Shown: positions 33,415 through 42,671, counted from the first letter of the stretch. The stretch: DNA of 64,000 nt from Mucilaginibacter phyllosphaerae (GCF_004378255.1 NZ_SNQG01000006.1:186001-250000), one strand, 5' to 3'. Notes: a model not told the origin generated them from the sequence alone. Translations and numbers: made by a program.

Positions 33415-34989
33415 ATGAATAAAAAATGGATAATAGCAGCGTTTATGCTGTTAAGTGTTTGTGTAAACGCACAGCAGAAAACGCCCCGCCAGTTGTTTCC
33501 CGGTTTGTTCGAATCGGTACAATCCTCAGATCTCTTTCCGGATAATAAAATCTTTGTAGACTGTACGCCCAAATACCCGCCGGCCCGGATCATGAAGGCC
33601 TATAACGAGCAATTAGGCAAGGCAGGCTTTGACCTGAAAGAATTTGTGACGGATAATTTCACAGTGCCATCGGGTGTTACACATGCCTTCCAAACCAATG
33701 TAGAGGATGGCATCCGTAAGCATATCGATACCCTGTGGCAGGTATTGCAGCGCAAGCCCGATGAGGCTTCAAAGCTTTCATCACTGGCGGCTTTACCCAA
33801 GCCCTATATTGTACCGGGTGGCCGTTTCCGCGAGGTGTACTACTGGGATAGCTACTTTACCATGCTGGGCCTGCAAGAGAGCAAACAAACCAAAGTTATA
33901 GGTAACATGATTGATAACTTTGCCTACCTGATAGATACCTACGGTTTTATCCCAAACGGTAACCGGGCATATTATTTAACACGTTCTCAGCCGCCATTCT
34001 TTTCGCTGATGGTAAGCCTGCTGGCCAAAAGCGAGGGCAACAAGATCCTGCTTAAATATCAGCCCCAACTGGTTAAAGAATATAACTACTGGATGCTGGG
34101 CGGAACAACCCTGGCAAAAAACCAGGCCATACACCGTGCCGTACGTATGGCCGATGGCACCCTGCTTAACCGATATTGGGACGAAAGCGACGAGCCACGC
34201 GAGGAAAGCTATATTAAAGATGTGGATGCCGCTAAAACCACCAAACAGACCCTGCCTGATTTTTACCATCATATCCGCGCGGCTGCGGCAAGCGGCTGGG
34301 ATTTTAGCAGCCGCTGGTTTAGCGATGCAAGTACATTGAGCACCATAGAAACTGCCGACCTGGCACCGGTAGACCTGAACTGCCTGCTCTACAACCTGGA
34401 GCTGACCATTGCCCGCAGTTACCAGCTTAAAGGCAACAACAAGCTTTATATGGCCTATACCGCCAAAGCCCAAACCCGCAAAAAAGCCATCCTGAAATAC
34501 TTTTGGGACGAAAAAACCGGCTGGTTTCAGGATTATAAATGGGCCACTAACAAACAGGCTAACATACCTACACTTGCGGCAGTTTTCCCGCTGGCGTTTA
34601 AAATTGCCACAGCTGCGCAGGCACAAAAAGTGGCAGATGGTTTAAAAGCTAACTTTTTAAAACCGGGCGGCCTGGTTACCACCTTAAACTTTAGCGGCCA
34701 GCAATGGGATGCGCCAAACGGTTGGGCACCTTTGCAGTATATGGCTATAGACGGCCTGGAAAATTACGGGCATAGCGAACTGGCTAAAGATATTGCTACC
34801 CGTTGGCTCCAATTAAATATTCGCGTATTTAAAAAGACGGGGAAACTGCTGGAAAAATACAATGTGGTTGATACGAGCTTAACCGCAGGCGGTGGCGAAT
34901 ACCCGCTGCAGGATGGCTTTGGCTGGACAAACGGGGTGTTGCTGAAACTGATGAACAGGTATCATTATGAAGAAAAACAGGGCGAGTAA
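33415..34989 (+). CDS. treA: alpha,alpha-trehalase (GH37), exported
   Basis: Hydrolyses trehalose to two glucose molecules, probably in the periplasm. The ATG at 33415 gives MNKKWIIAAFMLLSVCVNAQ, a signal peptide with likely cleavage after VNA; the in-frame TTG at 33391 would bury it. Both GH37 signatures are present: PGGRFREVYYWDSY near 133 and QWDAPNGWAP near 430. The catalytic Asp is in SGWDFSSRW near 298 and the catalytic Glu in GGGEYPLQDGFGWTNG near 500. At 524 residues it is of family size. The Tat-signal beta-propeller gene follows 29 bases later. Confidence 0.95.
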   Translation: MNKKWIIAAFMLLSVCVNAQQKTPRQLFPGLFESVQSSDLFPDNKIFVDCTPKYPPARIMKAYNEQLGKAGFDLKEFVTDNFTVPSGVTHAFQTNVEDGIRKHIDTLWQVLQRKPDEASKLSSLAALPKPYIVPGGRFREVYYWDSYFTMLGLQESKQTKVIGNMIDNFAYLIDTYGFIPNGNRAYYLTRSQPPFFSLMVSLLAKSEGNKILLKYQPQLVKEYNYWMLGGTTLAKNQAIHRAVRMADGTLLNRYWDESDEPREESYIKDVDAAKTTKQTLPDFYHHIRAAAASGWDFSSRWFSDASTLSTIETADLAPVDLNCLLYNLELTIARSYQLKGNNKLYMAYTAKAQTRKKAILKYFWDEKTGWFQDYKWATNKQANIPTLAAVFPLAFKIATAAQAQKVADGLKANFLKPGGLVTTLNFSGQQWDAPNGWAPLQYMAIDGLENYGHSELAKDIATRWLQLNIRVFKKTGKLLEKYNVVDTSLTAGGGEYPLQDGFGWTNGVLLKLMNRYHYEEKQGE

Positions 34990-35018
34990 GGTAATCCCCG
35001 GCATTATTTTATAATTCA

Positions 35019-36128
35019 ATGGAAAACTCAAGAAGAAACTTCATCAAAAATACGGCAGTAGCTTCTTTGGCAGTAGCAGCTGCTCCGGCAAAAGGTTTTG
35101 CGATATTGCATAACGATAAACAACCGGATGAACAAACCATTGGCCACAACGGCTATACGTATAAGGTTGATAAAAACTGGGCAAAGATCAGCATCAATAA
35201 CACGCCGCTGGCTAATTGCCACGAAATGGTGCAGGATAGCCAGGGCCGCCTGATCATGCTGGGCGACCATACGCATAACAATGTGTTGGTTTTCGATAAA
35301 TCGGGCAAGTTGCTTGATTATTGGGGAACATCCCTGCCCGGCGGGCACGGCCTGAGCATCAGCAAGGAGGGCGGCGAAGACTTTTTGCTATTGACCGACT
35401 GCGGCTGGGCTTTAGACCGTACCGGCAATACCTACGGCCAATCCGGCCAGGTATTAAAAACCACGGTGGATGGTAAACTGATATTTGCCATTGGCCACCC
35501 GCGCACTATTGGTATCTACAAGGATAACGAGCCCTTTAAACCTACCGAAACGGCTATTGCCCCCAACGGCGATATTTATGTAGCTGATGGTTACGGCTCT
35601 GATTACATCATTCAATACAACAGCAAGGGGCAATACATCCGGCATTTCGGCGGGCATAATAACAGCAATCCCGACCATAACCTGCGCAATGCCCACGGCG
35701 TAACAGTTGATACGCGCGACAAGAACAACCCTACGCTGATCTGCACTTCGCGTGAAGAAAATTGCTTTAAAGTTTTTACGCTGGATGGCAAATTCATTAA
35801 ACGGATAGATATGCCAGGCATGTACGTTTGCAGGGCGGTTATCAATGATAATAATATTTACGCGGGTGTTTGCTGGTCAAAAAATGCCCAGGGTAAACAG
35901 TTTGACGGATCGGGCTTTGTAACTATCTTAGATAAAGACAATAAAGTGATCTCTAACCCCGGCGGCGCTGCACCCAACTATAAGAATGGTGTATTACAGC
36001 AAACGCTGCAAGCGCCAAACGCAACCTTTATGCACGGCCATGATGTATGTATAGATGAAGATAAAAGCATTTACGTTTGCCAATGGAACGCCAACCATAC
36101 CGCACCGATAAAGCTGACAAGGGTGTAG
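35019..36128 (+). CDS. Tat-exported NHL/6-bladed beta-propeller protein
   Basis: A 369-residue protein with a Tat-type signal (SRRNFIKNTAVASLAVAAA, twin Arg at 5-6). The rest is a beta-propeller of the NHL/peptidylglycine monooxygenase-like kind. Repeated short blocks such as DSQGRLIMLGD, KSGKLLDYWG, APNGDIYVADGYGSDYI, SKGQYIRHFG and DEDKSIYVCQWNAN mark the blades. Several Cys and a conserved HGHDVC near the end may bind metal. Export already folded suggests a cofactor or early folding. It follows trehalase by 29 bases, so the two may be co-expressed. The activity is unknown. Confidence 0.8.
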   Translation: MENSRRNFIKNTAVASLAVAAAPAKGFAILHNDKQPDEQTIGHNGYTYKVDKNWAKISINNTPLANCHEMVQDSQGRLIMLGDHTHNNVLVFDKSGKLLDYWGTSLPGGHGLSISKEGGEDFLLLTDCGWALDRTGNTYGQSGQVLKTTVDGKLIFAIGHPRTIGIYKDNEPFKPTETAIAPNGDIYVADGYGSDYIIQYNSKGQYIRHFGGHNNSNPDHNLRNAHGVTVDTRDKNNPTLICTSREENCFKVFTLDGKFIKRIDMPGMYVCRAVINDNNIYAGVCWSKNAQGKQFDGSGFVTILDKDNKVISNPGGAAPNYKNGVLQQTLQAPNATFMHGHDVCIDEDKSIYVCQWNANHTAPIKLTRV

Positions 36129-36146
36129 GTGTTCTCAATTCGTCCT

Positions 36147-36279
36147 GGTCTAAGTTTTTAACTTAGACCTAAAATGTGTTAAGCTTTCAGCTTAACTAAA
36201 ATAAGATTGTAAAGTGTAGCGCATGGTTTCGCAAGCTGGAAGCTTGCTGTGTTTTGGGTATAAGTTGGAAACTTATACC
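36147..36279. repeat. mirrored pair of double hairpins (BIME-like element)
   Basis: Four perfect stem-loops with 3-base loops lie at 36147-36169, 36178-36196, 36231-36247 and 36257-36279. They form two two-hairpin units that are inverted copies of each other around a 34-base centre. Each unit pairs an AAGCT/AGCTT stem with a GGT..AAGTT/AACTT..ACC stem 8-9 bases away. Arm sequences differ between copies, but pairing is kept. It lies in a convergent intergenic gap, where it may also act as a terminator. Confidence 0.9.
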
Positions 36280-36355
36280 AGTGCCGAATTTAAGTTATAC
36301 GCTTTGTTAACCCCTCCCTGCACCCTCCCAGAGGAGGAATTGCACATTGACAATC

Positions 36356-37699
36356 TTACCTCACCGGCTTAGGGAATACCGGCAAACTTTCGTGCCCATC
36401 TGCATCTACAGCCTGCACGGCAAAAAGGTAATTATCTTTAGAGTAGCCGATGTTGGCGTTGGTACCGGTTACATAAAATTTCTTTTCCCAATAGGGGCTA
36501 ATGGTTTCGCGCATTAAAACGTAGTAACCTGCGGGCGATTTGCCTTTTGGTGCATCCCACTTTAGCTGCGTTTTATTGGTGAGGCCGCTGGTTACAATAC
36601 CCACATTTAGCGGCGACGCAGGCGCCAGGGCCAGGTTTGCCAGTACAGACAGGTTCATCCGGGCCACTTTTTGGGTATAATCGTAATCGGCAAAATCAGG
36701 CAGGTCGCCGTAATCCACACCCTTCTCTTTACGGATATCCTGGTGCTGGCGGTTAAAATCCTCATTCATTTCGGTGATACGTATCGCGGCATAACCTTGC
36801 TGAGAAAAGGGTGTGTGGTCGCCACCACGAAGATAGCGGTCGCGGCGATAGATCAGCTTTACGTCCAATTGCTCTACATAGCGCTCGGCAATTTCTTTAG
36901 TGTAGCGGGCTAATTCACGGGCCGGGCTATCATTTTCACCGCCTATTGAATTTCGGGTGGCTGCCTGCTTTTGTGTTTCGGCAGCGGGCACCCCTTCGCT
37001 AAATACACGCACGCTGCGATTATCTTTAAGGCCCGTTTCCATACCAACCGTATTACCTACAATATCGTTATTAAGCATCGCATCAACCTGCCAGCCTTCG
37101 GCTTTAGCGCGTTTAGCTACGTTTGTTGATCCGTACAGGCCTTGCTCCTCGCCTACCACTGCCATAAAAATAATAGTAGCCGGGAATGAATGTTTTGCCA
37201 TCACCCTGGCCAGTTCCATAGATACAGCCGTGCCCGAAGCATCGTCCACCGCGCCCGGCGCAAACGATTTTACGTTCATTACATCCGTCACCCTGGAATC
37301 ATAATGGCCGGATACGATATAGATCCGCTTATCTGCAGTATCTGTACCTTTCAGTATCGCCAGCACATTCTTCATAGGTGTAGGCTTGTCTATCCGGTCG
37401 CCCTGGGGTTGTGTAAATTCATCAAATGATACCTGCATACGGCCGTTTGATGCAGCGGCATATCTTTCATACTCAGCTTTTATCCAATTACGGGCAGCAC
37501 CTACGCCTTCGGTTTTACTGATGGTATCGCTTAAGGTATGCCTGGTTTTAAAGCTTACCAGTTTGCGCACAATGGTTTCTATGTTTTTGGCAGATACCTC
37601 ATCAATCATTTGTTTAATACCGGCATCTTGCTTAACAGTGGTTTGAGCAGATGCAGCTACAGTTATGAGGGAGATGATAAGCAGGCAGATACGTTTCAT
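36356..37699 (-). CDS. M28 family metallopeptidase, exported
   Basis: A 447-residue secreted aminopeptidase-like enzyme with signal peptide MKRICLLIISLITVAASAQ. The M28 di-zinc ligands are visible: His in SGHYDSR near 137, Asp in PGAVDDASGTA near 160, the catalytic Glu and a ligand in VGEEQGLYGS near 190. Asp in NNDIVGN near 217 and a late His in GGDHTPFSQQG near 300 complete the set. A fibronectin type III-like domain fills the last 90 residues (LKWDAPKGKSPAGYYVLMRE). Dipeptide or peptide substrates are not predictable. A TIGR03643-type gene lies 19 bases upstream on the same strand. Confidence 0.92.
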   Translation of the reverse strand: MKRICLLIISLITVAASAQTTVKQDAGIKQMIDEVSAKNIETIVRKLVSFKTRHTLSDTISKTEGVGAARNWIKAEYERYAAASNGRMQVSFDEFTQPQGDRIDKPTPMKNVLAILKGTDTADKRIYIVSGHYDSRVTDVMNVKSFAPGAVDDASGTAVSMELARVMAKHSFPATIIFMAVVGEEQGLYGSTNVAKRAKAEGWQVDAMLNNDIVGNTVGMETGLKDNRSVRVFSEGVPAAETQKQAATRNSIGGENDSPARELARYTKEIAERYVEQLDVKLIYRRDRYLRGGDHTPFSQQGYAAIRITEMNEDFNRQHQDIRKEKGVDYGDLPDFADYDYTQKVARMNLSVLANLALAPASPLNVGIVTSGLTNKTQLKWDAPKGKSPAGYYVLMRETISPYWEKKFYVTGTNANIGYSKDNYLFAVQAVDADGHESLPVFPKPVR

Positions 37700-37718
37700 A
37701 AAGCAATTTATAAATACT

Positions 37719-38012
37719 TTATCGCTTACTTATTTTATTTAAAGTTATCTGCCTTTGCAGGGTACATTTAAACCTGTCGGTACCATCTACCTGTAATTTG
37801 CTATGTTTGGTTTGCCTGCCCTGTACCCTTGCGCGCCACATTTTAAAACTGGATAGTTTCATTTGCCTGCGCATCAGGTCTATCACGTTTTGCTCGCTTA
37901 AGCCAAACTGCATTTTTATCGCATCAAAGGGCGTGCGGTCTTCCCATGCCATTTCTATGATGCGGTCGGTATCTGTTGCAGATAGATTAGTGATAATAGC
38001 TGGTTTGCTCAT
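37719..38012 (-). CDS. TIGR03643 family protein
   Basis: A 97-residue basic protein matching the TIGR03643 pattern. TDRIIEMAWEDRTPFDAIKMQFGLSE at about 15-40 is a helix-turn-helix-like segment. It is followed by VIDLMRRQMKLSSFKMWRARVQGRQTKH, a conserved Arg/Lys-rich block. The family is small and of unknown function, possibly nucleic-acid binding. The C-terminal 20 residues look unrelated to the family core. It sits between the M28 peptidase and a hairpin repeat at 38067-38146. Confidence 0.85.
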   Translation of the reverse strand: MSKPAIITNLSATDTDRIIEMAWEDRTPFDAIKMQFGLSEQNVIDLMRRQMKLSSFKMWRARVQGRQTKHSKLQVDGTDRFKCTLQRQITLNKISKR

Positions 38013-38066
38013 GCTTAATTAACGTATTTGTAAGTTTTTTGTTGAAGATTTTAACCACTATAGAAA

Positions 38067-38146
38067 CGCGATACTTCGCGTCTCCTTTAGGACGGGTAAG
38101 AATTATTCTTCGAACCAGATTTAAATTAGATACGCGAAGTATCGCG
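38067..38146. repeat. inverted pair of CGCGA-hairpins
   Basis: CGCGATACTTCGCGT at 38067-38081 and its exact reverse complement at 38132-38146 are 50 bases apart. Each arm is also a small hairpin by itself (CGCGA-TACT-TCGCG). A third palindrome (AAGAATTATTCTT) lies between. Confidence 0.85.
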
Positions 38147-38156
38147 CCGCTACAAT

Positions 38157-40196
38157 TTATTTAACTGTATAGGTTTCTTTCTTTACTCCTACTCCGGTTA
38201 TTTTTAAAGATTTCCAGTTGGCGGGTAATTTACTTTTGATCTGTACGATACCGGCTGGCGTAATATCCAAGCCACCAAAGCCCATTAACATCGCCTGGAT
38301 GATACCACCGGCACCTGTAGCAAAATAAGGGTTGGTACCACCCTTAGTTTCGGCAATTACCCGGAACGGCGGGTTAAGGTTAGGCTCGTATGCTTCCTTA
38401 AACCATTTGTAGGCTTTTTGGCCATCGCCTAAACGCGCGTAAAGCAATGCAAAAACGCCTTGTGTCATGGCAGGGGTACCTTCATTGGGTACACGGGTTT
38501 CATAATACTCCAGGTCTTTTTTGATCTGGGCGGGGTCGGTTATGGTTTTAAGCGGATAGGCTAACAGGTTAACATCCGCTTGTTTAATACCTTCGCCCTT
38601 GTATTGGGCATGCTCCTGTGTTACGCCATTGGCCATCTTCAGGATCGGGATATTATTAGCTACGTTCACCCAATCGGTATCTGCCTGCATGCCCAATATT
38701 TTGGCGGCCGCGGTAGCGTTCATCAGGTTGGCCTGTGCGGCAGCGTTGGTGAATGCATTATTGTCGATATTCTCGGCCCATTCATCAGCAGCAACTACAT
38801 TTTTAATATCATAGTGCCCGGGGCCGTTACGCTCTACCCGGCTTGCCCAAAAATCGGCGGTGGCAGATAGCAGCGGCCAGCCCTTTTCGCGCAGCCATTG
38901 TGTATCCTGTGTTACGCAATAATAAGCCCAGGCAGCGTTGGCAACATCGGCGCTGATATGGTGTTCAAACGGGCCGCTTAAGGCCCAAACCGGGGTTTCT
39001 TCTACCCCGCTATCAGCGCTCTCCCAAGGGAACATGGCGCCTTTATACCCATGCGAGAAGGCATTTTTACGTGCATTCTCCAAACGTTCAAAACGGTATT
39101 CTACCATAGATTTGGCTATCTCCGGGTGCATCACCAGCATAGCCGGGAACATCCACAGGTCCGTATCCCAAAATACATGGCCGTTGTAACCCAGGCCCGA
39201 TAAACCCATTGGCGATGGCGACAAAGCAGTACCCGCACGCGAGAAAGAATATAAATGATACAACATACTATGCACATCCTGCTGCGCCTGTGCATCACCT
39301 TCTATATGGATATCGCTTTTCCAAAGTTCATTCCAGGCCTTATTGTGAAACTGGATGAGCCTGTCTTTACCCTCCAGCTTGGCGAAGATGGTTAAGCGCT
39401 CGGCCTCGTTCAGCGGGTCTGCATGGTGGGCTGAGGTTATAGACGAGCCCGTTACACCATATTTATAGGTTTGCCCGGCAGCCATAACACGGCTAAACTT
39501 CATCAGGTGCATGTTATTATCCCACATTTCATGAATAACGCGCGGTTCTTTGCCATGCTCCTCGTTAAACAAAAACGATGTAGAGGCGCATAACTGCAGC
39601 TTACCCGTAGGTGATTTTGCAGTGGACGTTAACAGGCTGATGGTTACATGCGGCCTGTCTATCTCGTTATAGTAATTTTGTACTTCTTTAAGTGCATCCG
39701 GCGCTTCCATTACGCTGGCTGCGGTGATGTTAATGGCTTTTTTGGCGGTGATAGCCACGTCCATCAACACGGTAAAAGGCAGCTGGCGCAACGAGTAATA
39801 AGTGTATTTAATGGTTGCTTTATCGCCATAATCAAAGGTAGTGGTCATGGCGGCGTGCTGCATATCCAGCTCTTGCTTAAAATTGCTCACCATTTTGGCG
39901 TCGAGGCGTTTACCATCCACTTCCAGGTACATATTCAGCAGGTTAAAGCTGTTGAGGAAATTGCTTACCCGGCCGCGGCCGTAAAGGTCATAAGCGCCGG
40001 CCAATACTACATTTTTCACCTTAAAAGGCTCGGGCGAGGATACGATACCTATCATGCCATTGGCCACTGTGATGCCGTAGTAATTATTAGGGTCAATTTT
40101 ATCTGCCCTGATGATCCACGGACTAATATTTTGTGCCGATACATGCGCGGCAGCAAATAAAATTGCTAATACAAACAGGGTAGCTGCTCTTCTCAT
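38157..40196 (-). CDS. glycoside hydrolase family 65 protein, exported
   Basis: A 679-residue protein with signal peptide MRRAATLFVLAILFAAAHVSAQ. The GH65 layout is an N-terminal beta-sandwich (about 30-290), an (alpha/alpha)6 barrel (about 320-620) and a short C-terminal beta region. FWDTDLWMFP near 345 and ADEWAENIDNNAFTNAA near 468, with the catalytic-acid Glu, are barrel motifs. IKQADVNLLAYP near 535 and NPYFATGAGGIIQAML near 640 follow. Secretion argues for a hydrolase (trehalose, kojibiose or similar alpha-glucosides) rather than a cytosolic phosphorylase. The haloperoxidase-type gene is 10 bases upstream on the same strand. Confidence 0.88.
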   Translation of the reverse strand: MRRAATLFVLAILFAAAHVSAQNISPWIIRADKIDPNNYYGITVANGMIGIVSSPEPFKVKNVVLAGAYDLYGRGRVSNFLNSFNLLNMYLEVDGKRLDAKMVSNFKQELDMQHAAMTTTFDYGDKATIKYTYYSLRQLPFTVLMDVAITAKKAINITAASVMEAPDALKEVQNYYNEIDRPHVTISLLTSTAKSPTGKLQLCASTSFLFNEEHGKEPRVIHEMWDNNMHLMKFSRVMAAGQTYKYGVTGSSITSAHHADPLNEAERLTIFAKLEGKDRLIQFHNKAWNELWKSDIHIEGDAQAQQDVHSMLYHLYSFSRAGTALSPSPMGLSGLGYNGHVFWDTDLWMFPAMLVMHPEIAKSMVEYRFERLENARKNAFSHGYKGAMFPWESADSGVEETPVWALSGPFEHHISADVANAAWAYYCVTQDTQWLREKGWPLLSATADFWASRVERNGPGHYDIKNVVAADEWAENIDNNAFTNAAAQANLMNATAAAKILGMQADTDWVNVANNIPILKMANGVTQEHAQYKGEGIKQADVNLLAYPLKTITDPAQIKKDLEYYETRVPNEGTPAMTQGVFALLYARLGDGQKAYKWFKEAYEPNLNPPFRVIAETKGGTNPYFATGAGGIIQAMLMGFGGLDITPAGIVQIKSKLPANWKSLKITGVGVKKETYTVK

Positions 40197-40206
40197 AAAA
40201 GTGTGG

Positions 40207-41535
40207 TTACTTTATCTTCAGTTTAAGTTTTTCGTTCACCAGATCGCCTATCCTGCGGCCCGACATATTGCCCGCTACACAGGCATTTTTATAATGGATA
40301 CCACCATAAACGCGCGATAAGCCCGCCTCCTGCGCAGCCGCCCTGAACGAGGGGAAGGTACGCGCAGGAATGCCAAACTCCGATTCAGAAGAATCTGTGT
40401 AGGCCCTGTTATCGCCAAAAGCGTGGGTAAGCACCTCGGCAGCGGCAGCAGATATTACCGCATGGCCGCTAATATATTCCGGGAAGGGCGGGGTTTGGAT
40501 CCGTGGGCGCCACTCGGGGTCTATCAGCTTGGTGATCACGGTTTCGGGCCGCACACTGTTAGATTTATACTTTACATACCAGCAGTTGATAAAGGCATCA
40601 AACAAGGCGATGGATGCCTGGGTGTAGGCTGCAACCGTTGTGCCGAAGTCGGCCTTGGTAAGCTGGGATCCAATGCCGGCAATATTCATCCAGTGGCCGG
40701 CGGGGCCAAACTTTTTGGTAGCGAATGATGCATGGCCTATCACATTCAGCTTAAAAGCATTATCGTCCCAAAAATCGGCCATATTTTTTTGATCGGCGGT
40801 GAGGCTGTCGCCCAATTTTTTTACCTCCATCAGGCTTTTATAAAACACGCTGTTTTTATCCGTCATGTTGTACGGCGGCGGCTCGGGGGCGGGGATCTGT
40901 GATGCCGAATCTAACACCATCGGGCGGATCTCGCCCCAGTGCGGCTCCAGCGCCTGGGCATACATCGGCGGCGTAGGGATCCAGCGGCCATCCTTACGGT
41001 TAACCGTGTATTTGCTGGCCGACCGCGTTTGCGCGTAATTATCTTTTTTGCTCCAGTTAAGGATGTATTTGGCCACGCTATCCGAGTAGGCAACCGAGTT
41101 ATCGAACACATCCGAGGGCATCCCCGCATCCTTTGCTTTTTGCTTCAGCTCATCAACGTATATAGACATGCTGCCCTCGGGGAAGGTAACCGCATTGCCC
41201 ACATAACAAAAGGCCAACAGGGAAGCGAACTGAAAATCAATCTCTTTGCCTTTATCCGGCTGGGGGGCTTTGGGCAAATGTTTTATCTGCCCGGCTAAAG
41301 ATCGGTAATGTTTTGGGTCGCCGGCGGCAATAACCTCATAGGCGGCAATATTGGCATACACATAATTACGGGATGCAATAACCGGCGGGAAATTATTTTC
41401 CAGTACAATATCATTCAGTTTTTTTACGGTAACACGATAAAGCTCGGGGTTGTGGGTAACTTTTTGGTAGTCGGCTTTTTTACAGGATGCAAATACAAAA
41501 AGTGCACCTGCAAGCAAAAACAGGAAACGGTTCAT
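40207..41535 (-). CDS. vanadium-dependent haloperoxidase/PAP2-type lipoprotein
   Basis: A 442-residue exported lipoprotein (lipobox VFASC, Cys18) with the vanadium-haloperoxidase/acid-phosphatase fold in its C-terminal half. Vanadate- or phosphate-binding motifs are KYKSNSVRPE near 323, EYISGHAV near 355 (catalytic His) and SRVYGGIHYKN near 409, with the His that coordinates vanadium. The C-terminus ends in NMSGRRIGDLV. Related genes are frequent beside SusC/SusD-FG-GAP clusters in this phylum. Halogenating activity is not proven for these; phosphatase activity remains possible. It forms a probable operon with the GH65 gene 10 bases downstream. Confidence 0.88.
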   Translation of the reverse strand: MNRFLFLLAGALFVFASCKKADYQKVTHNPELYRVTVKKLNDIVLENNFPPVIASRNYVYANIAAYEVIAAGDPKHYRSLAGQIKHLPKAPQPDKGKEIDFQFASLLAFCYVGNAVTFPEGSMSIYVDELKQKAKDAGMPSDVFDNSVAYSDSVAKYILNWSKKDNYAQTRSASKYTVNRKDGRWIPTPPMYAQALEPHWGEIRPMVLDSASQIPAPEPPPYNMTDKNSVFYKSLMEVKKLGDSLTADQKNMADFWDDNAFKLNVIGHASFATKKFGPAGHWMNIAGIGSQLTKADFGTTVAAYTQASIALFDAFINCWYVKYKSNSVRPETVITKLIDPEWRPRIQTPPFPEYISGHAVISAAAAEVLTHAFGDNRAYTDSSESEFGIPARTFPSFRAAAQEAGLSRVYGGIHYKNACVAGNMSGRRIGDLVNEKLKLKIK

Positions 41536-41636
41536 AAATTTAAAATTGGCTTAAAAAACAGAGTGCCTGGGCCATCGTTTTTATTGAATCACTGGCTAAT
41601 GTAAGGATTTTTAGCCATAGGTAAGCACATATATTG

Positions 41637-41670
41637 TTTGATTTTAACCCGCTTAAATACTTACTTTTGC
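41637..41670 (+). promoter_or_regulatory. promoter of the 41728 gene
   Basis: TTTG (41637-41640) and TACTTTTGC (41662-41670) are 21 bases apart, fitting the Bacteroidota promoter. Its position rules out an upstream TTG-type start near 41638 and supports the ATG at 41728. Confidence 0.7.
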
Positions 41671-41727
41671 ACGGCAAAATACCCTTCGCTTTCTGTTTTA
41701 TTTTGCATCGAGAAGATTTGTGATATT

Positions 41728-42666
41728 ATGAAAAAACCTGTTCTTATTATATTAGGCCTGTTATTTTTAGCGTTGATAAGCGTTTACTTTATTATCCCTC
41801 AAAAAATAAAAACCAGCCAGGCAATAGAAATAGATGCTACCGATGTTAACGTAGCAAGATTTTTAGTTAGTGAGGCGCTATGGGCAAAATGGTGGCCGGG
41901 GCAGCATACCCCCGCCGATAGCAACCTTTATATATTTAACACCGCCCGCTACACCTTGCTGGAAGGCACCAACAGCGAAATGAAAGCGGCTATAAAGCGG
42001 GATAACATTACACTATACAGCCACATTACTTACGCCGCAACCGGGGATGGCATGTGCGAAGTAACCTGGACCAACGAAACCCAAAGCAGCCTAAACCCTT
42101 TTACGCGGGTGGCCGAATTTATAAAGGTTAAAAGCCTTAAAACAGATATTGATACTTTATTAAAAGGGTTTAAAAAATTCATGCAAACCGATAGCAATAT
42201 ATATGGCATGGATGTAAAGATATCGCAAATACAAAACCCTGTAGTGCTGGCTTCAACTACCGGCACACATGATTACCCTACGCCCGGGGTTGTTTATAGC
42301 CTGGTAGCCAAGCTTAGGCAGCAAATTAAAGCGCAAAACGCAACCGGTTTAGATTCGCCCATGCTTAACGTTCATCAGGGCGAGGCAGATGGTTACCAGG
42401 TAATGGTTGCCATTCCTGTTAACAAAGTAATTACACCCGGCAAAAATATGGTGATCAATAAACTGGTTAAAGGCGGCAATTTGCTGGATGCTACCGTTAA
42501 AGGCGGCCCAAAAACTATTTTAAATGCCTATACCCAGCTCAAAAACTACCAAAAGGCCCATCATTTAATATCACCGGCTATGCCTTATGAGGTGCTGGTT
42601 ACCAACAGGCTTGCCCAGCCAGATACGGCAAAATGGGTAACCCGCATATTCTGGCCCATATTTTAA
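41728..42666 (+). CDS. SRPBCC/GyrI-like membrane-anchored protein
   Basis: A 312-residue protein from the ATG at 41728, where a membrane segment MKKPVLIILGLLFLALISVYFI immediately follows. The central region (EALWAKWWPG, EVTWTNETQSSLNPFTRVAEF) resembles SRPBCC/START polyketide-cyclase-like lipid-binding domains. The C-terminal half from about 175 resembles the GyrI/AraC-effector-type small-molecule domain (GYQVMVAIPVNK, YEVLVTNRLAQPD). It probably binds a small ligand on the membrane, but no specific ligand can be named. It is convergent with the FG-GAP gene, 5 bases away. Confidence 0.78.
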   Translation: MKKPVLIILGLLFLALISVYFIIPQKIKTSQAIEIDATDVNVARFLVSEALWAKWWPGQHTPADSNLYIFNTARYTLLEGTNSEMKAAIKRDNITLYSHITYAATGDGMCEVTWTNETQSSLNPFTRVAEFIKVKSLKTDIDTLLKGFKKFMQTDSNIYGMDVKISQIQNPVVLASTTGTHDYPTPGVVYSLVAKLRQQIKAQNATGLDSPMLNVHQGEADGYQVMVAIPVNKVITPGKNMVINKLVKGGNLLDATVKGGPKTILNAYTQLKNYQKAHHLISPAMPYEVLVTNRLAQPDTAKWVTRIFWPIF

Positions 42667-42671
42667 GGTTA

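Noticed and set aside
33976-34626. A 216-codon open frame on the minus strand opposite trehalase
   Set aside because: It is a mirror of the strong GH37 frame with no domain of its own.
36147-36279. Possible CRISPR array
   Set aside because: The units are palindromes in mirrored orientation, with no regular spacers of similar length and no cas genes nearby.
36301-36355. CCCTCC-rich stretch as a terminator
   Set aside because: No T run follows on either strand; better seen as a relative of the 3238-3284 repeat.
39648-40160. A 170-codon open frame opposite GH65
   Set aside because: Shadow of the GH65 codon pattern, no recognisable motif.
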